From positions 558,001-622,000 of the forward strand of contig CP126204.1 of NCBI GenBank assembly GCA_030272155.1: 64,000 nt of DNA, read 5' to 3'. The notes under the pieces are model-generated. The model was not told where the DNA came from. It ran no database searches and saw only the letters and a list, made by a program, of their open reading frames with translations. Source of the DNA: Tetradesmus obliquus (taxonomy: Eukaryota; Chlorophyta; Chlorophyceae; Sphaeropleales; Scenedesmaceae). Shown piece by piece: positions 24,652 through 35,332 of this stretch. The translations under genes and the position numbers were made by a program. Within the stretch, counting starts at the first letter, position 1; each line of letters starts with the position of its first letter.

Positions 24652-24854
24652 CTGCTGGTGGCCAGGAGGAGGCAGGCAATGGCAGCAGCGGTCTCGGTGC
24701 AGCTGGTGCAGCGAGGTGGTTGGCGGCCAGGCCTCCGCACATCCTGCTGCGCAGGCGTGCCACGGAGCCGTCCATGGAGGAGCGCTTTGCCAAGGCAGGC
24801 ATCCCGCTGGAGCTGCTGAACCAACGGGGGCTGCCCGCCAGCATGCAGGAATGA
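21367..24854 (+). CDS. PUS3: tRNA pseudouridine(38/39) synthase, PUS3/Deg1 type, 516 aa
   Basis: Seven exons (21367-21664, 22227-22345, 22485-22607, 22834-22988, 23233-23371, 23710-23826, 24255-24854) join in phase to 517 codons with stop. The TruA-type catalytic block SRCGRTDKGVSALGQ carries the invariant Asp (D172). Other family blocks are RYVALHLMYIGW, TIEGVLFPAL, LDYPSLLNKALPDTIRVLGW, FDCRDRKYKYFM, LVGEHDFRNFCK, FLWHQVRCI and DISSYPCKPQY. The LVGEHDFRNFCK and FLWHQVRCI blocks are typical of eukaryotic Deg1/PUS3, which modifies positions 38 and 39 in the tRNA anticodon stem-loop. The first ~75 residues are Arg/Ser/Ala-rich and look like an organelle targeting peptide, possibly optional. 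The last ~130 residues are Gln/Ala-rich and not part of the fold. Confidence 0.93.
23176..23229 (+). repeat. (CTG)18 directly at a 3' splice site
   Basis: Eighteen uninterrupted CTG units end in CAG at 23230-23232, which is the predicted acceptor of PUS3 exon 5. The repeat takes the place of a normal pyrimidine tract. Length change here would alter the distance from branch point to acceptor. Confidence 0.9.
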
Positions 24855-25631
24855 CTGGCTTCAATAGCGCTGTTGCATTGGTTATTTGGTGTCTGGCTTT
24901 GCATGGGTGTTGGCACGTGCTGTGGCAACCGTCACGGACCCTGCATGTCATGAGTTCAGTGCGGCACTCTTAAGTGCTTCACTGGAGCCTTGGCAAGTTC
25001 AGAGTTGCCACCAGCCAGCCAGCCTCACGGTCGGGCACTTGACCTGGCAGGATGAGGGTCTGCAGTGAGTGTTGTTTTTGTGGTCATACGTCCGCCGCAG
25101 CCCGGTTGCAACACTTTGGTGGTCAGCTAGGCGCTTGTGAGCGTTTCGTCAGTCAGCCTGGTCAAACTTTGGCGGTGACATCAGTGGCCACAGAAGTTGA
25201 ACCGTCTCCGCCCTTTCTACCTTTTTTGCCTTTAATTGAACTTGAGTAGGCTGCCACCGGAGATCGGTGCCACAATCAAGACGTCCGCGTCATCTGTACT
25301 TGCTGACAAGTCACTGAGTCCGTCTGTGACGCCCAAGGGGCGTTCTTCACCGCGATCCACAGACTAATGTCCTGACACAACAGCACACGTTGCAACAGAG
25401 ACTGCTGCCCTCGTCTGCGCCAACAAGGGTTGATCACGCTGCGCTCTCGTCAGCCTTGTGCGCTTGATCTGCAGCTTCTCTGGCTGTAGAAACCTGCAGA
25501 TTATTGCAAGCGTCGTCATACTCGAACTCCACGTACCCACTTGCTGTCCCGGGCTCCGGAGGTGTTCGTTGTTGTTTGGGAGCAGACAGTAGGCCCTGAG
25601 CTGCGTGTGCAGGGACTGTCTGGGTATTACC
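24855..25631. other. Intergenic, PUS3 3' side / mTERF promoter
   Basis: The gap between the PUS3 stop and the mTERF start codon is about 780 bp and holds the PUS3 3' UTR and the mTERF promoter and 5' UTR. No repeat, RNA gene or credible open frame was recognised. Confidence 0.5.
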
Positions 25632-28600
25632 ATGCAGTTTCATAGCAGCAAGCCGTGTGCTGTGCGGTCATGCACGGCACAGAGGCTGCAGCTGCACCAC
25701 TGCAGCAGCAGAGCTTTGCTGCCAGTGCGCCAACAGCAACATCAGCACCCAAGGCAGCACAGCAGCCAGCAGACTAGCAGCATAGCATGCCGTACTAGCC
25801 TAGCTGACGTGGGCCCCAGCTTCAGCAACGGTGGCAGCAGCAACAACCCACTGGAGTTGCTGCGAGTCACGCGTGATGTGCAGGTATGGGACGCCGCCCA
25901 CAAGCGTCAGACCAACATTGCTACAGCCCAAAAGCACTAGCTCATCACTGTCATGTTCAGTGCGCATCAGGAGAGTGTGCTGTTGTTGCCTTGCTGCAGC
26001 AGTGCTGTGTGTATCCTTGCTGCACGGACCAAACAACCCAGTGAGCTTGAGCATGCAATGTCACACACCAGTACACACCTGCAAACATAACAGCACCCCT
26101 AGCGCAAGCTTTGGCCCGTCCTGCAAGGCATTCCATCCCACGCACACAAGCAACATGCTGTCCTGCAGGCACGTGCGCGGCTGATGGCAGAGGTCATGAC
26201 GGATGGCCGCATGAGCCACTACAGTGAGCTGTACCAGCCCTGCCCAGTGGAGGAGTTCCTGTCAAAGGAGCTAGGGGTGTGGAGCTACAACGTGATGCTC
26301 TTCGCAGTGGCAAACCCTGCGCTGCAGGTGACTGGGCAGAAGTGTTGTTGTAGCGGTTGATGCACATGGCTGAGTCGGGTCCTGTTGAAGCAGCAGAGAT
26401 GGCAGCGCTGATGCAGGTTCAAGTAGCAACACGTGTTGCAACTGTTGAAGGGCCTCAGCAGCGTTGGCGCACCTGAAGCTGCTTGAGGATCAGCAGCAAA
26501 CAGCAGCAGCGCACGGCGCAGTGTCAGGCTCAGCTAGGCCATCCTGACTTTGGACAGCACTGCTGACATTTTGCTGCCTGGCTGCCCCCACCTCATCATC
26601 CACGCATGCCTTTGATCTGGACAGCCAGGCTCAACGTAGCGAGAAGTGCAACAACAGGGACGATTGCAGAAGTCTAGCAAATTTGCGTGACTCCCAACAT
26701 CTGCTGTCTGTTGGGCCCTCCCTGCCTGCGCAGGTCTTTGACCTGGAGAGCCAGGTGCGGCCTGCGGTGCGCAGCCTCAAGGCGGCTAACATCGACGTGA
26801 CGGACATCTGGTTTGTCATCACCAAGCACCTGGAGATCCTCACAGAGCCCATCGCGCTGCAGCGCTGGCTGGATTTTTTGTCACTGCAGGTGCGCAGTGC
26901 ACAGCCGCAGCGCACAGGCCGCCGCACGTGCGTTTTGAGCATGCAGTGTAGGCAGCTGCTTGAAAGTCATCAACTAACAGAGTATTGAGGAGCGCAGCAG
27001 ATTTGCCCTTGGTTCTGCAAGTGCATGCAGGGCGTGCAGCGCTGCGCTATAGGCAGCTGGAACGCTGCCTGTCGTAATGCTTGCTGGCACCTAACAGCCA
27101 TCCCTTCGACACCTTACCAAACATGCTTCAGACAACGTGTAAATGGGCTTTTCTCACGAAGCTAATGTGGCACGTGCCTGCAGGCGCTGGACTCGCGGCA
27201 CATGGCCAACTTCCTGCTCAAGGCGCCAGACGCGCTCTTCACCAGCTGCACGCAGGCGCAGGCGCTGCAGGTGCGCAGCAGCTGCCGCAGCTGTGTGTGC
27301 GGCATGTGCAAGCACCTGCAGGAGCTTCACTGTGGTTTATGCAAATATGCCGCGTATGTGCGCTGTGAAGCAAGTGCAGGTGCGTGCCGCAGGTTGTGCC
27401 ACGCCTCAACAGCTGTGAAGGAGTTGTCTGGCGTGCTTCTTTTTGTTTTAATCAACTACTCTTGGTGTACTGATAGTTAACAGCATTTGTTGCTTTAACT
27501 TCTGCCTGGTCTGTTTCTTGCGCCTCAAAAGGTGCTGGGCTGGCTCAAGGCGCTGGGCGTGAAGCAGGAGTACCTCTTCCCGCGCGTGCTGTGCCCCTGC
27601 CCCACCATCCTGCTGCAAGACGTCACCACCCACCTGCAGCCCATCGTCTCGCACCTCACCTCGCTCGGCCTGGAGCCGCAGCACGTCAGCCGCATGGCAT
27701 GCGTGCATCCGGAGCTGTTACTAATCTCCGTTGATGCGCAGCTGCAGCCGCTTGTGAGTTATCTAGAAGGCCTCGGATGCAGCACCTGCCAGGTGGCAAG
27801 GCTGCTGCTGGAGGTGCCTCAGGCACTGGGCGGCAGGCCGCCACAGGCGCTGTTTGGCGCGCGGGTTGAGGCGCTGCGGCAGCTGGGCGTTGATGCGCCC
27901 ACGCTGCGGCAGATGACGGGGCGCAGCACGGCGTGGCTGACAATGCAGGGCGCGCCAGCGGAGCAGATCAGCCACCTGAGGCAGGAGATGGGCTTCAGCA
28001 CAGAACAGGTGCGTGGGAGGGCTCATTGTACAGAGGTTATGGTTGGGTTAAAGGCAGTATGTTGCTGGTTTCTTAATATGTACCTGAAGCAGGAGCTGGG
28101 TTTTATGGCTGCGCATGTGTGGCAGGGCTCAGCATCGCTGCAAGGGTATGGCGGTGACGTTAATTGCTGCAAGGGTATGGCGCTATTTGCAGGGCCATGT
28201 CTGTGACGCAGGCATACATAAGGCAGATGCCTTCCTCCGGTTGTGTGCAGTATGGGTGGCTGCCGACAATTGCACGCCTGCTGCTGCTGCTGCTGCCGCT
28301 GCTGCAGGTGCGGGCGCTGGTCACCGCCTGCCCTGCCATCCTATCAGAGAAGCCGCTTGAGCTGCAGCGCAAGGCCGACTTCCTCACAGCCACACTCAAC
28401 ATGGAGCGGGGCGACTGCCTGGCACACCCAGGCTACCTGGGAGCGAGCCTCATGCAGGTGGGCACACGTTTTTTGTTTGGAGATTGAACCGACTGGCTTT
28501 CACTGCTTGCAACATGTGTTTGGTCATCTGGCAGTGTCTGGTGGTCTCTGCAGAGCCCTGTAGCATATGCCAGGTGCGCACATGCAGGTGGGCACACGTT

Positions 28601-28917
28601 GCTGGCCAGCTGACCCATCTAGCAGTGTATAGTGATCACTGCAGTGTCCTGGAGTGATTGCAATGGATGTGCCGCATTCATTCGCCAGGGTACCTGGGCG
28701 TGAGCCTCATGCAGGTGGGCGCATGTTGCAACAACACTTGTTATTGTCAGCCAGCCGACGCATCTAGCAGTGTCTAGTGGTCATTACAGTGTTCTGGAGC
28801 AACAATTGCAGTGCACTTGCCTCATTAATCCGCCTCCTCTGTCAGGCAGCGTCAGTGCCACTGATCATGGCATACTGTTCAATGCTGGCATCCCCTGTTA
28901 TGTGTCATATCGTTGCA

Positions 28918-28960
<43 letters not shown>

Positions 28961-29520
28961 CATTTCTCCAGGTCATTGGCCCGCGCCACGCCTTTGCAGT
29001 GTCCAAGGGCCTGGAGGCCAAGCTGCAGTCCCCTGGTGCCGCCTGCAGCAGCAGCAACGTGCGCAGCAAGGGCGGCGCGTGGGGCTGGGACCTGTCGCTG
29101 CTGGTGGCTGGGGAGGACGTGGACTTTGCAGGTGGGTGGGGGTGGTTTTGAGCATGTGTATATCTATATGCGCTTACTTGTGCTTACACTGAGCGCAGCT
29201 GGATCCCTTGCAGGCCTGCATAGTCGGAGCTGAAGCGAGCCAGCAGCGGCTAGTGCTCTTTGGACATTTGACAGCAGTTGTGCGTGTGCAGCAGGCTGCT
29301 TGTTGCGGCTTGCTGTTGTGGCGCTGACTCGTATCTTGCTTGCATTTGACCACTTTACACTTTGTTGGCTGCCCCCGCAGACGCGCTGGGTGCCAGTGTG
29401 AACGAGTACGAGGGCTTCCGCACGGCCTTTGAGGAGGAGTACACCGCGCAGCTCAGCAAGGACGCGGCGCGCGAGTTCCAGGAGGAGCTCAAGAAGCTGG
29501 GCATCTACGAAGGCGCGTAA
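25632..29520 (+). CDS. mTERF-family organelle protein, 526 aa
   Basis: Eight exons (25632-25883, 26169-26327, 26734-26889, 27184-27270, 27532-28008, 28308-28457, 28972-29131, 29381-29520) join in phase to 527 codons. The first ~75 residues (MQFHSSKPCAVRSC...) are rich in Arg, Ser and Gln and poor in acidic residues, like a plastid or mitochondrial transit peptide. From about residue 150 the protein shows repeated ~30-residue mTERF helices with Pro-Leu punctuation, e.g. VLGWLKALGVKQEYL, HLTSLGLEPQHVSRM, HPELLLISVD, LVTACPAILSE and HPGYLGASL. mTERF proteins bind nucleic acid in organelles and affect transcription termination, splicing or ribosome assembly; the target here is unknown. The C-terminus is acidic and helical (FQEELKKLGIYEGA). 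The last codons and stop are tandemly repeated downstream, and the intron 6 donor is echoed twice. Confidence 0.88.
28430..28810 (+). repeat. Echoes of the exon 6 donor in mTERF intron 6
   Basis: The exon 6 end and donor (28433-28470; CTGGGAGCGAGCCTCATGCAG then GTGGGCACACG) recur in shorter form at about 28583-28602 and more fully at 28688-28727. Each is followed by a related block (CTAGCAGTGT...TGGTCA...CAGTGT) at about 28535, 28618 and 28763, so longer units of about 100-180 bp were duplicated. Confidence 0.75.
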
Positions 29521-29950
29521 TCGTGGGGCGGGATGATGGCGCCAAGTCAGGGCGCCGGATTACAGCGTGACGCGCAAGTTCCAGGAGGAGCTCAAGAAGC
29601 TGGGCATCTACGAGGGCGCGTAATTGTGGGGCGGGATGATGGCGCCAAGTCAGGGTGCCGGATTACAGCGTGACGCGCAAGTTCCAGGAGGAGCTCAAGA
29701 AGCTGGGCATCTACGAGGGCGCGTAATCGCGGGGGGGGGGGGGGGGGGGGATTACGGCGCGTGATCGGGGCGCAGGATCATGGCGTGGCGCGCGAGTTCC
29801 AGGAGGAGCTCGAGAAGCTGGGCATTTACGAGGGCGGCGGGATCATGGCCCGTAATTAGGGCGAGTGTATCAGCGAGGGATTACGGCACGACGCGCGAGT
29901 TCCAGGAGGATCTGACGAAGCTGGCCGTCGAAGGCCGTGCGCGCTGCATA
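29465..29950 (+). repeat. Five-unit ~103-bp array made from the mTERF stop-codon exon
   Basis: The last ~45 coding bases of mTERF (GTTCCAGGAGGAGCTCAAGA at 29475) recur at 29578, 29681, 29796 and 29899, with periods of 103, 103, 115 and 103 bp. Copies 2 and 3 keep the stop codon and the following spacer and are almost perfect; copies 4 and 5 are progressively changed. A run of 20 G (29731-29750) makes unit 3 longer. Confidence 0.92.
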
Positions 29951-31737
29951 TTTGGGTGGGTTGCTGGCAGAAGCGTTGTCTGTTTGTTTGGCTGGCTGGC
30001 TGGCTGGGTGCAGCAGGGCAGGGCAGTTGCGGTTTATACCAGGATGAATATTACTCTGAATCATGGCTGGCACATGTGATGGCGGATGCAGTGCACTTTG
30101 TGTTATCAGCTTGCGGACTGGTTGCTGCTGCAGCACGGCGCGTGCAGTCTGAGTGTGGCGGTAGCCAGCCGGACGCAGAATGCCTGCTCCTCGTCAAGAT
30201 GATGTATTTCATGTCTGGGTGCAGAGGTGTCGCGTGTGTTGCGCAATGTGACCTGAAGTGGCGCAATTATCGATGAACAACAGCATGTGTGATGGGGTTT
30301 GCTGTGGCGTCATCTTGAGAACAGCTGCAGGATCACCTGTGTCCCTGCTGCAGGGGAAGCAGCAGAACGGGAGGATGTTTTGCTATTGCCTGGGCGCTGG
30401 TTATGGCACTGGCTGTTTGGTGGTCTGCTGCGCAGTGCAGTTGGTCGAGTGACAGTTTCATTGTGCAGCGGCGAGCTGCCTTGAAGTTAGGATTGCACAT
30501 GCACTGGCAGGCTGGAAGAAGGCCTGCTGCATGTGTGTGCTTTTGTGCAGCAAGTGCGTCGTGGGGTGGCAATCATTTGTACGCGTTGATAGCACCACCC
30601 CACTAGTGCCAGCCAGTGTGTTGTTGGTCCAGGTGCGCGGGGCTGGGCAACAGGGCGAGTTGAGGATGGAATGTTACGGTACGAGGGGCTGTGCGGTAGG
30701 GGCTAGTTGCAGGCAAACAGTGCAACCAGCAGTAAATGCTGGCTGCTGTCTACTGTTCTTGCCCATGATGTGGCAGTCTGTCTTTTTGCTGCTGTGTTAT
30801 GAGAAGACTGGTGGCTTGGGCGCCAAGCTGTGTGTAGGGATGTGCCCGAATACGTGCGCAGCTGTGACTGTTTGTGGTTGCTGTGCTGCTGCTGCTGGTG
30901 CCGGTATGCATGCAATGGTTTGGCAGAGCTGAAAGAGTGCTGCTGCTTTGTTGTGCAGCATCCTGAGTGTTGCATGTACCATGCGTTTGAGCACGCTGTG
31001 ACAGACAAGTGCGCCTGCTGTTGTGTACCGCACGGAAAAAGTGAGGATATGATGCACAGAGAATGTGCAGAGCTTCCTCAGGCCAGGCTTTACCAGCGTG
31101 ATGGAGTTGTGCTGTTGTACTTTTGTGTTTGGCAAGTCATTTGCGCCACAGACGTTTTTGGTTGCTGGGCGCCGCTGTACCACTACTGTATGAGCAGATT
31201 GTTGTATCACTACTGTTTTCATTTGTATGGCCATGATGTGATCGCGGAAGTTGATAACTGCATGATGAGAGAGTGATAGCCAAGCTTGGCCTTGTGATTG
31301 CTGCTGCTGGCCAGCTTTTGTGCAAGGTGACCTGCAAGTTTAACGTTCCACTTTTTAGTTTGACTGTGTTTCCTGTGATCTTGGGGGTTTGCTTGAGCGC
31401 CAAGCACGGTGCCTCTGCACCTAGGCCTGTAAAACCCTAGCCTAGTACAGCTCGAACCAAGCGGGCAATGCGTCCACGACCAATGGCATGGGCGATGAAA
31501 AACACCGTATTAACACCAACCTACGTCCGATAAGCTGTGTGCTCGCTGAAGTACACTCTACTGAGCGAGGCATGACCTCATCATAACAGGGGAGTCGTGT
31601 CTGCCTAGCCGAGATGCTGCGGGCTATACTACGGTGCAGGACGACACACGAGACAAAGATGTCGCCTCTCACATTGCTTGCGTGCAAGCTGCATGCGCGT
31701 GTTGAAGAGAATCGCCTGAACTGCCCTGCTGCTTTCA
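29951..31737. other. Intergenic, mTERF 3' side / GH1 promoter
   Basis: About 1.8 kb follows the mTERF repeat array. It includes a short TGGC array (GGCTGGCTGGCTGGC, about 29990-30005). From about 31440 the sequence is less repeat-rich and probably holds the promoter and 5' UTR of the GH1 gene. Open frames are short and not recognisable. Confidence 0.45.
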
Positions 31738-31832
31738 ATGCAACTGTGCAGCACCAGATCAGCAGCAAGCAGACTGCAGTACAGCAATTACCGACGCTTA
31801 ACAATTTCTACTGGCGGATGTAACATCAACCT

Positions 31833-31879
<47 letters not shown>

Positions 31880-32084
31880 GCAGTAGCAAATACAGCATCA
31901 AGCCAACCTGTCAGGTGGATAGACCAGCACTGCGGCAGCACTTGCAACAAAGCAGCATGCAAGCGAGCTCAGTGCAACCGGTGACAGCAACCCAACATCC
32001 TACAGCAGCAGGCGCCCCAGCAGGCACTGCAAGCTTTGCTACCACCAACGCCCAAACCCTACCTGCTGCGGCCTCAATACAACC

Positions 32085-32135
<51 letters not shown>

Positions 32136-35100
32136 CAGGCCGGACCCAGGCAGTCTGTTCCAGAAGGGTGTTGCCATCTCTGTGTGGCAGAACTCCTCGG
32201 ATGAGGCCAGCAACTGGACCGCCTTCATGCGCCGCAAGCGCTTCTTTGGCCAGCGCCACCTGGTGCAGGCCTTCATGGAGTCCAATGACTTCTGGAACAG
32301 GTGCGGCCAACAACACAGCGGTTGATATTTGTGACAAGCCACAGTGCTCTGCCACATGTTTGTGAGCCAGATGAGCTGCAGGTTGCGCTGAACTCCAGCA
32401 GCTGCCCCTACGCAAGTGCTTGCCGCAACTTGTAAAATGTGCAGCACTCCAGCCTGCAAGCCACTGTGCTGCTGCGGCTGCTGTGGCTGCCGCATGTATG
32501 AGCAGGGTATGCAGCTGAAGCAGTGCATGTGGTTGTTAAACAGCTCACAGCAATCCAGGCCGTAGACGGCAGTGCTGTTGCTGCTGCCGCAGGTATGGAG
32601 AGGACATGCAGCTGGTCAAGCGCCTGGGCTGCAACTCCTTCCGCTTCTCATTTGAGTGGGCGCGCATTGAGCCTGCACCAGGGCAGATCGACGCCTCAGC
32701 CATTCAAAGGTGGATCATCAGCTTGTTGCATTGGTGTGATTGTTGTAACAGATAGATTTGGTAGCCATGCTGCAGCAGAGCACGTGCTGCTGTACCCCTA
32801 TTAGATGAAGCGGGACGTGAGTAGGAGTGTGCCAGCAATGCTGGGTGACGTGACATGTGCTGTGTGTGCAAGATTGCTGCAGCAGGTGTACCCCCCAGTC
32901 ACGTCTGCAGTTGCAGGGTCTGCACTGCAGACTTTGACTAGCGGGTGGGCCTGAAGCTGTGATGAAGCACTATGGTGCAGCAGTGCATGTGCAGCACACA
33001 TGTGAATAGTGTCAATGCTATAAGTGTGCGTGAGTTGTAAATCGCCATCAAATGGTTATGCAGTGCCGTGTTTGGCAGGCTGTCACAACTGTCACCTTGC
33101 AGGCCTGCAGCCTGCGGCTGAGGGCATGCATCCTGCTGGCACTTGGCACTGGCAGGCACAACAACAATATTATATCCAAGCAAACACCACCATAACTCTT
33201 CATACGTTCAGCTGCATCCAGCACACTTGCTGCTGCTGCTGGCACTGCCGCCACCTGCAGGTACCATGCCATCCTTGACAGCATGGAGGCTGCCGGGCTG
33301 CTGCCCAACGCCACACTGCACCACTTCACACACCCGCAGGTGCGCAGCGCCAGCAGCAGCAGCAGGGAAGGGGAGCTCGGCAACGTACCAGCAGTTGAAC
33401 AGCAGATTGGCCTAGCATACACAGAAGCTCGCCGTGTCACTGTTGATGTTAGGCACTCGGCAGCTTCTACAAGCAGTCATGTTGCCTCTCCCTGCGCTGT
33501 GTCACCAGTCATCGCTGCTATTCATCCCTGCCAAGCTCCCAACATTGAATCACACAGCCACTTGCACGCCCCGCTGCTGCAGTGGTTTGAGGAGCGCGGC
33601 GGCTGAATGAATATTTGTACCAAACGTACACAATGCAGCGAACTCATCCAACCACGTCCGCACATTGTCTGCTGCTGCAGTGGTTTGAGGAACGCGGCGG
33701 CTGGCGTAACCCGGACAACATCCCCGCATTCACCAGCTACTGCTCCCTCATCTTCCGCGAGTTTGGCCCCCGCATAACCCACTGGGCCACCTTCAACGAG
33801 CCCAGCTGCTTCGCGCTGTGCGGCTACATCATGGGCCTGTGGGCACCCGGCAAGCGTGGCAGGCTGATAACAGCAGGCCATGTGCTGGGCAATATGCTCA
33901 AGGCGCATGTGGCGGCGTACAGGGCACTGAAGGCCATGCCGCACGGCCACACTGCACAGGTATCATATGATGATCGTACAGGTTGCGGCTGCTGTGTGGT
34001 TGCGAAAGTCATATGGTGGTGCACTTGCAGTGTTGTGTGCAGAACCGCAATGTGTGTGGGTGTTCTGTATGATGCGGCTGCGGCTATTGCTGGTGCATGT
34101 ACCACAATGCTGCAACATGCCGTATGTATCTATTGCTACTCGTGCTGATGCTGATGCTTTGAACAGCAGTACATTTCGCTCTGGTGGCTCGCGCTGTTAA
34201 TCATGGCAAGCAATCACTGCTGCTGTAAATGTTTGTGCTACTGCTTCTGCTTCTGTTGCTGCTGCTGCAGATAGGCATCGTGCACCAGCACATTCGCTTC
34301 ATCCCGCACTGCAACCCCCTGGCAGGACTCATTGTCAGGTGGGAGCAGAGCTGCATGTGCAGAGTCATGCCAAGAGCGGAACAGTGTGCGTAACTGGTTG
34401 GTTCTTTCCATTGCTGCAGCTGGACCCAGGCACACACATGCACACAGGAGGTAGAAACCACACATACAGTGCTGCAGTGCGTTGCTGTGCACTGCCATGC
34501 ACGGCAGCTGGTGGCCTTGGGCCAGAAGTGGCTACAGCTGCTTTCAGTATGCGCCACTGTACACTGTTACTTGCTGATGACAGCTATTGTGGAGTGACGC
34601 TAGGATGTGTGTTTGTGCCGCGTGCACTGCTGCCCTGCTCTCCTGCAAGCCAGGCCTGTGTGCCGCTGGATGACCTACTGGTTTGCAACACGCCAGATGA
34701 TCAGCTTCTTCCAGACAGGTACGGCTGCTGCAGTGCTGCAGCAGAACATAGAAGCGTGACACATACGGCAGAGCAGTGCTTTTGATCATGGTGTGCTGTG
34801 GCCAGTGCTGCAGCTGCACAGCTGCTGGAGCGCACGCTTGCGCATCTATTGCATGCATGGTGATGTACCAGTGCACCCGCAGCATCAGCTGTGCTGTACC
34901 GTGAATGCAACGTCCACTGCCAATCTGCTGTCATCATTCGCTGCTGCTGCTGCTGCTGCTGCTGCCGCCAGGCGTGTTCAGCTGGTCAGCGCCGCTGTTG
35001 GGCCGTGTGGTACACTTTGAGGAGCCTGCTGCCGTGGGGGCGCTGGACTGGTGGGGCATCAACTACTACTCACGGTGGGCTGGGGGAGTGGCTGCTGCTG

Positions 35101-35296
35101 CTGCTGCTGCTGCTGGTGGTGCTGCTGCTGGTGCTGGTGCTTTGAAATTGAGGCAGGTACTGCACTGTCTTGTGGCGCACATCAAGAGTCATGCACACAT
35201 AAGGATAGATGTACTGGCGCCTTTGCTGCTGGTGGCTTCTGGGATTTTTTACTCCTCCTTGAGTGGAGCATGTAACGTAGTGTAATGTAATGCTTC

Positions 35297-35332
<36 letters not shown>

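Noticed and set aside
25052-25249. Extra 5' exon of the mTERF gene
   Set aside because: The frame is short and no donor/acceptor pair joins it in phase to the exon at 25632, which already begins with a plausible targeting peptide.
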